49,951 bases of DNA from positions 1 to 49,951 of the forward strand of contig JAUHXM010000011.1 of assembly GCA_030426605.1 (NCBI GenBank), read 5' to 3'. The position numbers and the translations under genes were made by a program. This stretch comes from Phycisphaerae bacterium. Lineage in GTDB: Bacteria > Planctomycetota > Phycisphaerae > Phycisphaerales > UBA1924. Positions within the stretch are counted from its first letter, which is position 1. Each line of letters begins with the position of its first letter. The notes under the pieces are model-generated. The model was not told the origin of the DNA and made no database searches. It saw nothing but the letters and a program-made list of their open reading frames with translations. Shown piece by piece: positions 10,252 through 18,334 of this stretch.

Positions 10252-10749
10252 TCAGGCGTGAGAAATCTTCTCGGCGTCGTGCGCCTTGAAGATGTTCTTG
10301 ATCTCGCCCTTGTCGAGCGGGCCCTCGGTGTCCACGCCCACGAGAACCGAGCCCTTCTCGATCGCGTCCTCGTAGTGCTTGATCTCGTGCTCGGGGATCG
10401 CGAGCCCGACCAGCCCGCCCAGCACCCCGCCAGCCGCGGCGCCGGCGCCCGCACCGGCGAGGGCCGCGATGATCGGTCCGGCGGCGACCAACCCCACGCC
10501 CGTGGATGCGAGCGCGCCCACCGCGGTGAACCCCGCGATGACAGCGCCGATCCCGCCCACCGTCCCCGCGCCGATGGCGGCGCCCTCGCCGACCTTCGAC
10601 CCGGTCTCGACCGTGAACGCATCCGTGCTCACGGACTCGGACGCCAGGACACTGATCGATCCTGCCCCGACGCCCTTCGCGAGGAGGACATCGACTGCCG
10701 CGGCGGCCTTCGCGGGAGAATCAAACAGTCCGGTGATGATCGTGCTCAT
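10252..10749 (-). CDS. Glycine-zipper membrane protein, general-stress (YflT/GSP17M-like)
   Basis: 165 residues. The N-terminus (STIITGLFDSPAKAAAAVDVL, about 2-22) resembles the heat-induced stress domain found in YflT/GSP17M proteins. The middle (about 55-118) is a long Gly/Ala-rich glycine zipper with two hydrophobic spans, probably membrane-inserting, followed by a soluble tail with EHEIKHYEDAIEKGSVLV. AAGGAG Shine-Dalgarno 8 nt before the ATG. It is upstream of the CsbD gene, so the pair looks like a stress operon. The exact biochemical role is not known. Confidence 0.75.
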   Translation of the reverse strand: MSTIITGLFDSPAKAAAAVDVLLAKGVGAGSISVLASESVSTDAFTVETGSKVGEGAAIGAGTVGGIGAVIAGFTAVGALASTGVGLVAAGPIIAALAGAGAGAAAGGVLGGLVGLAIPEHEIKHYEDAIEKGSVLVGVDTEGPLDKGEIKNIFKAHDAEKISHA

Positions 10750-10833
10750 GTCGGTGCTCCTTGGTTGTCCGCCGATCCACGGCGGTCGGTTATCTCAATG
10801 ATGGGAGTAGACCGACCCAATCCGTGCGCACGA

Positions 10834-10859
10834 TGAACCCACCGTGAATCCGGGTTCAC
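10834..10859. promoter_or_regulatory. Operator-like palindrome upstream of the stress genes
   Basis: TGAACCC (10834-10840) and GGGTTCA (10852-10858) are inverted repeats. A second overlapping palindrome, GTGAA/TTCAC, spans 10844-10859. It lies about 90 nt upstream of the glycine-zipper gene start and could bind a regulator. The other flank is the end of the HNH gene. Purely a pattern observation. Confidence 0.3.
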
Positions 10860-10934
10860 TTGGGTAAACGGCAGGCGGCGTTGTTGCTAAGTCGCTGTGG
10901 CCAAGCTTCTTGCGACTCCGCGTCGCGCGGGGAA

Positions 10935-11753
10935 TTACCGCAGCTCAACGGTCCAGTACGCCTCGTCGAGGAAGGCCTTCCACGACGCGTACTTCTCGTG
11001 CCCCAGCTTCAGCGAGATCAGCGGGTTGCGCTTCGGGCGCACCGGCTTGGTGACCAGCCGCATGCGCGCCTGCGCGGGCGTGCGCCCGCCCTTGCGCGCG
11101 TTGCACCGGACGCACGCGCAGACCAGATTCTCCCACGTGTCCGGCCCGCCCTGCGAGCGGGGAAGCACGTGATCGATCGACAGCTCGCTCGTCGGGAACA
11201 GGTTGCCGCAGTACTGGCACCGGTTTCGGTCGCGCGCGAACAGGTTCCGCCGGTTGAGCTTCACGCCCTGCGTGGGCAGGCGGTCGTACCCGAGCAGCCG
11301 GATGATCCGGGGCACCGCGATGTCGAGGCGCACCGTCCGTACCCAGTCGTGCTTCTCGGGCTCGAACTCCTTGCGAAGCTCCGAGACCTCCGTCCACGAC
11401 TCGAAGTCGTAGTTCGCGTAGGTCCCATCGTCTGCGTGGATGACCTCCGCCGCGTCGCGCGCGAGCAACCCGAACGCGTGCTTGGCGCTGATCACCCGCA
11501 CCGCGACGTACAGCTTGTTGAGGACGAGCACCTTCGCGTTGAGGCCATCACCCAGCCCGGCATCGAGCGCCGTGGGCGCGGGGACGGACCCGACCACCGC
11601 CCCGATCACCGCGTGGTCGATGTGCTCATTCGCTGAGATGATTTCGGACGAAGCATCCGCGGCCGGGCGGTGCCGGCGCGACGCCCCGCCCGCTCGTGGC
11701 GCGGGCTCGGCGGTCTCCGCCGGTTGCCTCGTTCTGCGCGATCGCTTCGACAT
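10935..11753 (-). CDS. HNH endonuclease family protein
   Basis: 272 residues. The C-terminal part is an HNH domain with zinc-type Cys pairs: CQYCGNLF (Cys179, Cys182), the catalytic SIDHVLPRSQGG with His195, ENL, then CVRCNARKGGRTP. The middle (75-165) carries the conserved VLVLNKLYVAVRVISAKHA block found N-terminal to HNH_5 nucleases. The first 45 residues are Arg/Ala-rich and probably disordered. Such proteins nick or cut DNA; in cells many are of unknown role. ATG 11753 was chosen because a promoter (TTGAAA-17-TAGAAC) ends 7 nt before it, which would make a leaderless mRNA. It follows purH by 110 nt but appears to have its own promoter. Confidence 0.88.
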   Translation of the reverse strand: MSKRSRRTRQPAETAEPAPRAGGASRRHRPAADASSEIISANEHIDHAVIGAVVGSVPAPTALDAGLGDGLNAKVLVLNKLYVAVRVISAKHAFGLLARDAAEVIHADDGTYANYDFESWTEVSELRKEFEPEKHDWVRTVRLDIAVPRIIRLLGYDRLPTQGVKLNRRNLFARDRNRCQYCGNLFPTSELSIDHVLPRSQGGPDTWENLVCACVRCNARKGGRTPAQARMRLVTKPVRPKRNPLISLKLGHEKYASWKAFLDEAYWTVELR

Positions 11754-11760
11754 CACCCTC

Positions 11761-11789
11761 GTTCTATCAGCTTTTTGGTGCGGTTTCAA
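11761..11789 (-). promoter_or_regulatory. Promoter of HNH gene, leaderless geometry
   Basis: -35 TTGAAA (11784-11789), 17-nt spacer, -10 TAGAAC (11761-11766), then 7 nt to the ATG. Confidence 0.6.
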
Positions 11790-11863
11790 CAGCCGGACCA
11801 CCCGAGACGGGTTCGTAACCCTTTTCTTGACCGAATCTTGGCGATTCTTCTCGGATGGGGGGG

Positions 11864-13462
11864 TCAGTGCCGGAAGTGGCGCCGGTGGGTGACGAGGCAG
11901 GTCACGCCGCGCGCGTCGCAGAGGTCGAAGGTCTCGCCGTCGCGCTTCGACCCGCCCGGGTGGACGAGCACGCGGGCGCCGGCGTCGATAAGCACGCGCG
12001 GGCCGTCGTCGAACGGGAAGAACGCGTCGGACGCCGCGATCGACCCCCGGGCGTGCCCGCCTGCCTTTTCCACCGCGATGCGGCATGACGCGACGCGGTC
12101 CATCTGCCCCGCGCCGGCGCCGAAGAGGCACACCCCTGAACCGTCGCGCCCGCCGAGGCAGACGGCGTTGGACGAGAGCGCCCGGACAACGCACATGAGC
12201 GCCTGCGCCGAGGCAAGGTCGTCGTTGCTCGGTGCGGGGCCCGCGGCGTGCGTCCACGTCCGGGTGTCGGGCAACTCGTCGTCGGCCCGCTGCACGAGCA
12301 TCCCGCCCGGGATCGACTTGAACGTGCGCGCCCCGACGACCCGAGGCGCGTCGCCCACCGCGAGCAGGCGGCAGTTCTTCCAGCGCTCGCTGAGCGAGCT
12401 CGCCGCTCCGCCCTCGAACGCCGGCGCGATGACGACCTCGAAGAAGCTGCCCTCGCCCGCGATGTGGGCGGCGGTGTCGGCATCGATCGGGGCGCTGACC
12501 GCGAGGATCCCGCCGTACGCGGCAACCGGATCGCCCGCCATCGCGAGCTCGACCGCGTCGCGGACGCTCGCGGCGCTCGAGGCACCGCACGGGTTCGTGT
12601 GCTTGACGACCACCGCGCCCGCGGACGCGATCTCGCCGAGCTGGAGCGCCAGCTCGAGTGCCGCCGCGGCGTCGGCGAGGTTGTTGTAGCTCAGCTGCTT
12701 GCCCGCGAGCTGCTCACCCGACAGGACGCTGGGCCCTTTGAACGCCGGATCGCGGTACGCCGCCCCGGGCTGGTGGGGATTCTCGGCGTACCGCAGCTCG
12801 CCGCCCCGGACCCCCGAGACCGACAGGCGTGGGGGAGTCACGTCGTCGCGCCCCAGCCACCCGGCGATCGCGGCGTCGTACGCCGCGGTGCGCGCGAACG
12901 CCTCGACCGCCAACGCCCGGCGCAGCGGCCGGCTGGTCTGCCCGCCGTTGGCCCGCAAGTCGTCGAGGACGCGCCCGTACTGCGCGGGCTCGGTCACGAT
13001 CGTCACAGCGTCGTGGTTCTTCGCGGCGGACCGGACCATCGCGGGCCCGCCGATGTCGATCTGCTCGACCGCCTCGGGCTCGGTCACGCCGTCGCTGGCA
13101 ACGGTCGCCTCGAACGGGTACAGGTTCACGCAGACGAGGTCGATGGGCTCGATCGCGTGCTCGGCCATCTCGCGTTCGTGGTCCGCGTCGCCGCGCACGC
13201 CCAGGATGCCGCCGTGGATCGTGGGATGAAGGGTCTTGACGCGCCCCGAGAGCATCTCGGGGAACCCCGTGGCCTCCGAGACGTCCTTCACCTCGAGCCC
13301 GGCGTCGCGCAGCGCGGCGGCGGTCCCGCCCGTCGAGATGAGCTCCACGCCCATCGCCGCGAGCGTGCGCGCGAATTCGGTGAGTCCCGATTTGTCAGCG
13401 ACCGAGAGGAGCGCCCGGCGGACCCGGACGAGTTCGTTCGTGCCGGGTGCCGTCGTGCTCAT
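11864..13462 (-). CDS. purH: Bifunctional AICAR formyltransferase / IMP cyclohydrolase
   Basis: 532 residues, the usual PurH length. It performs the last two steps of IMP synthesis: formyl transfer from 10-formyl-THF to AICAR, then ring closure. The N-terminal MGS-like cyclohydrolase domain (about 12-150) shows SVADKSGL, ELISTGGTA and RVKTLHPTIHGGIL. The transformylase domain (about 155-532) has LRYAENPHQPGA and the catalytic KHTNPCGAS (Lys287-His288). ATG 13462 overlaps the stop of the upstream lipoprotein gene as ATGA, so translation is coupled. purL is elsewhere in the window (21.9-25.0 kb). Confidence 0.96.
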   Translation of the reverse strand: MSTTAPGTNELVRVRRALLSVADKSGLTEFARTLAAMGVELISTGGTAAALRDAGLEVKDVSEATGFPEMLSGRVKTLHPTIHGGILGVRGDADHEREMAEHAIEPIDLVCVNLYPFEATVASDGVTEPEAVEQIDIGGPAMVRSAAKNHDAVTIVTEPAQYGRVLDDLRANGGQTSRPLRRALAVEAFARTAAYDAAIAGWLGRDDVTPPRLSVSGVRGGELRYAENPHQPGAAYRDPAFKGPSVLSGEQLAGKQLSYNNLADAAAALELALQLGEIASAGAVVVKHTNPCGASSAASVRDAVELAMAGDPVAAYGGILAVSAPIDADTAAHIAGEGSFFEVVIAPAFEGGAASSLSERWKNCRLLAVGDAPRVVGARTFKSIPGGMLVQRADDELPDTRTWTHAAGPAPSNDDLASAQALMCVVRALSSNAVCLGGRDGSGVCLFGAGAGQMDRVASCRIAVEKAGGHARGSIAASDAFFPFDDGPRVLIDAGARVLVHPGGSKRDGETFDLCDARGVTCLVTHRRHFRH

Positions 13463-14643
13463 CGCGGCGAGAATCGCAGGATCTTGCCCGCCCCCGCGAC
13501 GGCGTACAGGTTGCCGTCCACGAACTGGTCGGTCCGCAGCCCGCGCACGCCCGGAAGCTCGACCTTGGTGACGATGTCGCCGAACTCGGGGTCGATCGTG
13601 TGCGCCGTCCGCCCGTCCCACGTCACGAGCAGCCCGTCACGAAGCCCGACGACCCAGGCGTTGCCCAGTTCCGGGAGGGTCCAGAGAGGCTCGCCGTTGT
13701 CGCCGTCCAGCGCGACGAACCCGTTCTCCGCGGTCGAGTAGTAGATCACGTTGTCCCAGTAGACCGGCTGCGTGCGGATCGGGCGGCTGGTGCGGTGGCG
13801 CCAGAGGCGTTCCGCGGTCGCCGCGTCGTACGCGTACACGCTCTGGTCCTCGCTCGCGATGAACAGACGGTACCCGTCCGTGATCGGATCGTTCGCGAGC
13901 CCGCCCGAGATCCGCTGCCGCCCCTTTGAGCGTCCGGTCAGGACGTCCAGGAAGACCACGTCGCCCACCTGGGAGACGAACGCGACGTCGCGGTCGTCGA
14001 TGCGCAGGGGCTTGGCCTGGATCGGCCCGTTCAGGGCGTACTTCCAGACGTCCACGCCGAACGAGCGGTTGTACGCGAGGACTTCGCCCGCGCTGGTGCC
14101 GAAGATCGCGAGGTTGTCCACGATCACGGGCGGGGTGTTGACGACGTTCGTCAACGCCCGGCGATCGAGCAGGTTCCCCGTGTTGATGTCGATCTCAAAG
14201 AGATCCGTCTCGGTCGTGGAGAACAGCGAGCTGTCCACCCGCACGTTCCCGACGAGCCGGCTGGCGCGTCCGGGAAGGTCCGCCGACCACAAGAGGGCGC
14301 CCGACCGGGGGTCGAGGACGGAGATCACCGACCCGGACTCCTGGGCGACGATGCGGTCGTGGTACGCATCGACGAACTCGAGCACGCCGCCGGGCGAGAG
14401 GACGGGCGATCCCGCCCAGTCCCACCGGTACCCGAGGCTGTTCCACGAGTTGTGGACGATGTCGAACCCGTCGATCCGGGTCGTCCCGGCTTCGGCGGGC
14501 GGGGGCGTCTCCATCGGGGTCTGACGCGGCGCGGGGACGGTTCTGGGGCCCCCGTCTGTCGTTTCCTGGCTTTCGCACGCCGTCAGCATCGCCGCCGCGG
14601 CGGCTCCGATCACGCCCATCGCTCGCACGGTTCGTCTCGACAT
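13459..14643 (-). CDS. PQQ-like beta-propeller lipoprotein (BamB-like)
   Basis: 394 residues. Lipoprotein signal MSRRTVRAMGVIGAAAAAML followed by TAC, lipidated Cys23. After a Pro/Thr-rich spacer (about 24-52) come repeated beta-propeller blades with the PQQ-like pattern: SVISVLDPRSGALLWSADL, LFEIDINTGNLLDRRAL, SVYAYDAATAERLWRHRT and GFVALDGDNGEPLWTLPEL. Propellers of this type scaffold protein contacts in the envelope, as BamB does in outer-membrane assembly, or bind quinone cofactors. No catalytic residues are evident. A GAAGGA SD precedes the ATG. It overlaps purH by ATGA, an odd partnership of an envelope lipoprotein and a purine enzyme. Divergent from ribE. Confidence 0.85.
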   Translation of the reverse strand: MSRRTVRAMGVIGAAAAAMLTACESQETTDGGPRTVPAPRQTPMETPPPAEAGTTRIDGFDIVHNSWNSLGYRWDWAGSPVLSPGGVLEFVDAYHDRIVAQESGSVISVLDPRSGALLWSADLPGRASRLVGNVRVDSSLFSTTETDLFEIDINTGNLLDRRALTNVVNTPPVIVDNLAIFGTSAGEVLAYNRSFGVDVWKYALNGPIQAKPLRIDDRDVAFVSQVGDVVFLDVLTGRSKGRQRISGGLANDPITDGYRLFIASEDQSVYAYDAATAERLWRHRTSRPIRTQPVYWDNVIYYSTAENGFVALDGDNGEPLWTLPELGNAWVVGLRDGLLVTWDGRTAHTIDPEFGDIVTKVELPGVRGLRTDQFVDGNLYAVAGAGKILRFSPR

Positions 14644-14788
14644 CACGTTCCTTCGCACTGTGGGGCGGTCTCGGGCCCGGCGACGCTCGCCCGGAATGGA
14701 AGTCTCGCACCCCCCCGGTGCCCCGTCAACCCGAGCCCATTTCCTTGCCCGGGCTTGATCGGGCTGGCCCGCACGCCATGAGTTGCCC

Positions 14789-15391
14789 GTGTTCACAGGA
14801 CTCGTCCAGGCCGTGGGGACCGTCGCGGGTGCCGATCCGACCGAAACGGGCGTGCGGATCCGCATCGACCCGGGCGATTGGGCCCACAAGCCCGATGTGG
14901 GCGCGTCGATCGCCGTCTCGGGGTGCTGCCTGACGCTCGCCGAGCCGGCATCGGGCACGCTCGCGTTCGACGCCATCCCTGAGACCCTTGCCAAGACGAC
15001 CCTCGGGGATCTGACGCCCGGCGACGCCGTCAACCTCGAGCACGCGATGCGGGCCGACGCGTTGGTGGGGGGGCACTTCGTCCAGGGGCACGTGGACGGC
15101 GTGGGCGAGGTGGTCGCCGTCGAGACCCGGGGCGAATGGCGTGTCCGCGTCCGCCCGCCGGCGGACCTGATGCGGTTCGTTGCCCCGAAGGGGTCGGTGA
15201 CGATCGCGGGCGTCTCGCTGACGGTGGCGGCGTTGGACGTGCCCGCTGGCTGGTTCGAGGTCGCGCTCATCCCGACGACGCTCGAACTCACCACCCTCGA
15301 CGCGCTCACGGCGGGTGACCGCGTGAATCTGGAGATGGACATGATCGCCAAGACGGTCGTGCACCACCTGGACCACTACGCAAACCGGTGA
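14789..15391 (+). CDS. ribE: Riboflavin synthase, alpha subunit
   Basis: 200 residues. It dismutates two 6,7-dimethyl-8-ribityllumazine molecules into riboflavin plus a pyrimidine. Two lumazine-binding repeats are visible, about 1-92 and 93-190. The first begins with the invariant MFTGLV and has GCCLTL; the second has GSVTIAGVSLTV. Both contain the GD-x-VNLE motif (GDAVNLEHAM, GDRVNLEMDM). The GTG at 14789 was chosen over a TTG two codons earlier because the family begins exactly MFTG. No other rib gene is nearby. ruvC follows 49 nt later with its own promoter-like box. Confidence 0.95.
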   Translation: MFTGLVQAVGTVAGADPTETGVRIRIDPGDWAHKPDVGASIAVSGCCLTLAEPASGTLAFDAIPETLAKTTLGDLTPGDAVNLEHAMRADALVGGHFVQGHVDGVGEVVAVETRGEWRVRVRPPADLMRFVAPKGSVTIAGVSLTVAALDVPAGWFEVALIPTTLELTTLDALTAGDRVNLEMDMIAKTVVHHLDHYANR

Positions 15392-15428
15392 AGCCCGCGG
15401 TTCAGAGGCGCAGGCGATCGAGATCACG

Positions 15429-15434
15429 TACGAT
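15429..15434 (+). promoter_or_regulatory. -10 box of ruvC, leaderless geometry
   Basis: TACGAT, ending 6 nt before the ruvC ATG; no SD is present. Confidence 0.5.
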
Positions 15435-15440
15435 CACACC

Positions 15441-15947
15441 ATGCGTGTCGTTGGCATCGACCCGGGCTTGCGGATCACGGGCTACGCCTGCGTGCACGGC
15501 GACCCGTGGCGACCCGCGATCGCCGAGGCGGGCGTCTTCCGCCTCGACAAGGTCGCCAAGACCGCGGACTCGGCGGAGTCCGTGTCCGCCCGCCTGGTCG
15601 AGTTGGAGCGCGACGTCGCGGACTTGATCGCGAACACGAAGCCTGACCTCGTCGCGGTCGAAGCGATGTTCTCCAATCCCAAGCACCCGGCGACCGTCAT
15701 CAAAATGGCGCACGGGCGCGGCGTCGTGCTGCTCGCGATCCGGAAGGCGGGCGTGCCTCTGCTCGAGCTCCGCCCGGCGGAGGTGAAGAAGTCCCTCACG
15801 GGCTCGGGGCAGGCGACCAAGGAGCAGATGCAGCTGAGCGTGCAGCGGTTCTTCAAGCTCGCCGAGCCTCCCAAGCCCGCGGACGTCGCCGACGCGCTGG
15901 CGATCGCGGTGACCGGGCTGCAACGATCCGCGACCCAACCGGCGTAA
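15441..15947 (+). CDS. ruvC: Crossover junction endodeoxyribonuclease RuvC
   Basis: 168 residues, typical length. RuvC resolves Holliday junctions made during recombination, together with RuvAB. The RNase H-like fold keeps its four acidic metal ligands: Asp7 in GIDPGL, Glu74 in VAVEAMF, and Asp148 and Asp151 in PADVADALAIA. The KMAHGRGV segment (88-95) is also standard. ruvA and ruvB are not adjacent. The transcript probably starts at the ATG itself. The gene converges on malQ across a REP-like palindrome. Confidence 0.95.
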   Translation: MRVVGIDPGLRITGYACVHGDPWRPAIAEAGVFRLDKVAKTADSAESVSARLVELERDVADLIANTKPDLVAVEAMFSNPKHPATVIKMAHGRGVVLLAIRKAGVPLLELRPAEVKKSLTGSGQATKEQMQLSVQRFFKLAEPPKPADVADALAIAVTGLQRSATQPA

Positions 15948-15957
15948 ACCTTGGACT

Positions 15958-16032
15958 CCGAGCCGCGGGCTTCAGCCCGCGCGGAGATACTCAATCGCCC
16001 GAAGACCGCGCTGGCTGAAGCCCGCGGCTCGG
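15958..16032. repeat. REP-like palindrome between convergent ruvC and malQ
   Basis: Perfect 20-nt arms (15958-15977 with 16013-16032) continue inward, after one mismatch, with six more pairs (15979-15984 with 16006-16011), leaving a 22-nt loop. The 23-nt unit at 15962-15984 recurs with one change at 35383-35405. It can act as a two-way transcription barrier. Confidence 0.8.
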
Positions 16033-16079
16033 GGTGAGTGCCTCCCACTCCCCGCCGGGGAGAGGGCCGGGGTGAGGGG

Positions 16080-18272
16080 CTACGACTTCTTCACCTTCTT
16101 CTGCTTTTTCTTCCGCGTGATCGCGGCGGGCCGCGCTTTGCGCAGGTCGTCGAGCTCGCGGATCGCCTCGGCGAGCAGCGGGTCGCGCTCGATCGTCCGC
16201 AGCGCCTTGCGGAGCTTGTGCTGCCAGTTCGGGTGCTGGTGCGTCGTGCCCGGCATGTTCTGCATGCGGGTCTCGCCCCAGAGGTCCTCGATGTTGACGA
16301 GCACGAGCTCTGCCTCGCTCGCGGCGAGGTACCGGTTGAGCGCCATCGCGAGGTCGGGCGCGTCGGCCTCGCCGCGCCCGCCGAGAAACCCGTTGGCGCG
16401 CAGGAACGACGTCATCGGCTTGCGGACACGCTTCCGCCACGACCGCTCACCCGCGACGTTGTCCTTGAGCATCACGCCCGCCTTGACGCGTTTCGGGAAG
16501 TCGGCTTCGGTGAGGAATGTGCCAAGCATGGGCATGTCATGGGTGTTCAGGCTCGCGACGCAGTTGCCGTCCACGGGCCCGACGGCGCGTTTGGGGTCGT
16601 CGCGCAGCGTGTTCTGCCCGACGTGCATCTTGCCGACGCGGTGGGTCGTCATGCCGCGCTCGATCTGCGGCGGGACGGTCCCGAGGTTCTCGCCGAACAA
16701 CCGGCACTCGTTGCGGTGGCTCTCCAGGCTGAGGATGGCGAACAGCTCGTCGTCGGCGTAGGTGATGTAGACACCCTCGGTCGCGTCGTGCCCGGGCGGC
16801 ACGCAGAACAAGCGGCGCATCGCCATCACGTGGTCCAGGCGCAGGACGTTACAGATCCGCATCTGCGCGCGCAGCGAGTCGATGAAGTACCGGTATCCCT
16901 GCTCGCGTGCCCGCTCGGGGTGCATGGGGGGAAAGCCCCAGTCCTGCCCGGCGGGGTTGCCCGGGTCGGGCGGGGAGCCGACATTCGTGCCGGTGACGAA
17001 CAGGCCCTGCTCGTCGAACGCGTCGAACCCGTCGGGGTGGGCGCCGACGGCGAGGTCGAGGTACAGCCCGCCGCCCGCGCGCCCGAGCGAGTCGTTGAGC
17101 TGCTTGAGCGCCTGCGTGAGCGCGTGCTGCGACCACAGGTGCGTCCGGTAGGCGCGCTGGTCGTAATCGCCCTTCCGGAGGTTGCCCTTGCGCATCCGAG
17201 GGGTCCAGGACGGCCATGGGGATGCCTGCTTCTCGCACGCGGCCCTGAAGGCGGCGTACCGCTCGGCGCGCGGGTTGTTGCGCAGGAACGACTGGAACGG
17301 GTAGTCGTCCGCTTCGCCCGACTTGAAGAACGCGTCGGCGAGCTCGTCGAGAACGGGGCGCAGCAGGTCGTAGCTGCCGCGGTAGTCCACCTTGTCCTTA
17401 TTCGCGCGCAGATCGGCGGCGATGCGCTCGAACCGGGCGGACTTGAGGATCCGCTTGGCCTTGGGCGAGCGCTTGAGCTCGGGCTGGGTGCGGGGGTCGA
17501 GGTAGAGCTCGTTGTAGAACAGCCGCGTGACGGGGGAGTACGGGCTTGTGGTGAAGAGCTCCGAGTCGTCCATGAAGCACGCGGCGAGCGGGAGGGTGCC
17601 CAGGACGGGCGCGCCGTTGAGCGCGGCCCAGGTGCCCAGGCGCCAGAGGTCGGTGAGGTTCCCGACGCCGAGGTTCTGGTCCGAGCGGATGGCGTAGGTC
17701 GGGCAGAAGACGCCGAGCCGGCGGTGCCCTTCCTGATAGCTCACCTTCGGCGCGCAGATCACGAGTGATTCGAAGGTGTCGCCCGCGTGCTCGAGGGCGA
17801 GGGCGTGGTAGCCGGCGGGGAGTCGCTCCCCTGGCGCGATGGGGACGGCGGCGAAATGGTCGCGGCCGCCGTCGGGCGTGCGCTTGGAGACGGTCTTGCA
17901 GTCCGCGAGCTTGGTCGAGGCGGTGAGGGTGTCGCCCGATTCGAGCGTGAGGCTCGTGCGGACGCGCCCGGCGGTGACGGGCGAGCCGGACTTCGTGGTC
18001 TTGAGTCGGAGGAGGGCGCTGGCGTTGCGCCCGTTCCAGGAGACGGTCGCGGGCTCGACACGCCGAGCCCTGCGGGCGGCGAGCAGGTCGGCGAGGGCGG
18101 CGTCCGAATCGGAGGGCGTCCGGATGGCGTGCCCGAGGGCGTTGAGCATCGAGACGAGCGCTTCGTCGGTGGCGTGGGCCTTGGCGCCGAAGCTCGAGTG
18201 GTACCACGTCTGGACGCCCGCGGCGTTGGCGAGGCGGTGCAGGGCGCGGCGTTCGACGGCGGTCGTGGGCAT
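16080..18272 (-). CDS. malQ: 4-alpha-glucanotransferase (amylomaltase, GH77)
   Basis: 730 residues. It moves alpha-1,4-glucan segments between maltodextrins in glycogen or maltodextrin use. An N-terminal extension (about 1-160), poorly conserved, precedes the GH77 barrel. The barrel starts with RRLGVFCPTYAIRS and NLGVGNLTDL. Catalytic motifs: nucleophile Asp480 in LRLDHVMAMRR, acid/base Glu528 in GENLGTVP, and the third acidic residue in NTHDMPML. The C-terminus is a Lys-rich tail (RKKKQKKVKKS) not needed for the fold. A GAGGAG Shine-Dalgarno precedes the ATG, and a TAGCAT -10-like box lies further up. Divergent from the NtrC-type regulator; no glycogen genes adjoin. Confidence 0.92.
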   Translation of the reverse strand: MPTTAVERRALHRLANAAGVQTWYHSSFGAKAHATDEALVSMLNALGHAIRTPSDSDAALADLLAARRARRVEPATVSWNGRNASALLRLKTTKSGSPVTAGRVRTSLTLESGDTLTASTKLADCKTVSKRTPDGGRDHFAAVPIAPGERLPAGYHALALEHAGDTFESLVICAPKVSYQEGHRRLGVFCPTYAIRSDQNLGVGNLTDLWRLGTWAALNGAPVLGTLPLAACFMDDSELFTTSPYSPVTRLFYNELYLDPRTQPELKRSPKAKRILKSARFERIAADLRANKDKVDYRGSYDLLRPVLDELADAFFKSGEADDYPFQSFLRNNPRAERYAAFRAACEKQASPWPSWTPRMRKGNLRKGDYDQRAYRTHLWSQHALTQALKQLNDSLGRAGGGLYLDLAVGAHPDGFDAFDEQGLFVTGTNVGSPPDPGNPAGQDWGFPPMHPERAREQGYRYFIDSLRAQMRICNVLRLDHVMAMRRLFCVPPGHDATEGVYITYADDELFAILSLESHRNECRLFGENLGTVPPQIERGMTTHRVGKMHVGQNTLRDDPKRAVGPVDGNCVASLNTHDMPMLGTFLTEADFPKRVKAGVMLKDNVAGERSWRKRVRKPMTSFLRANGFLGGRGEADAPDLAMALNRYLAASEAELVLVNIEDLWGETRMQNMPGTTHQHPNWQHKLRKALRTIERDPLLAEAIRELDDLRKARPAAITRKKKQKKVKKS

Positions 18273-18323
18273 CGGGGTCTCCTCGGGGCGGGATGCTACC
18301 GCCGCGCGCCCGCCCGCGGGCGA

Positions 18324-18329
18324 TACCCT
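18324..18329 (+). promoter_or_regulatory. -10 box of the NtrC-type regulator, leaderless geometry
   Basis: TACCCT, ending 5 nt before the ATG at 18335; no SD. Confidence 0.4.
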
Positions 18330-18334
18330 TGGGC

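Noticed and set aside
11854-11862. G-run after purH as a G-quadruplex or slippery site
   Set aside because: A single run only, too little to support a structure.
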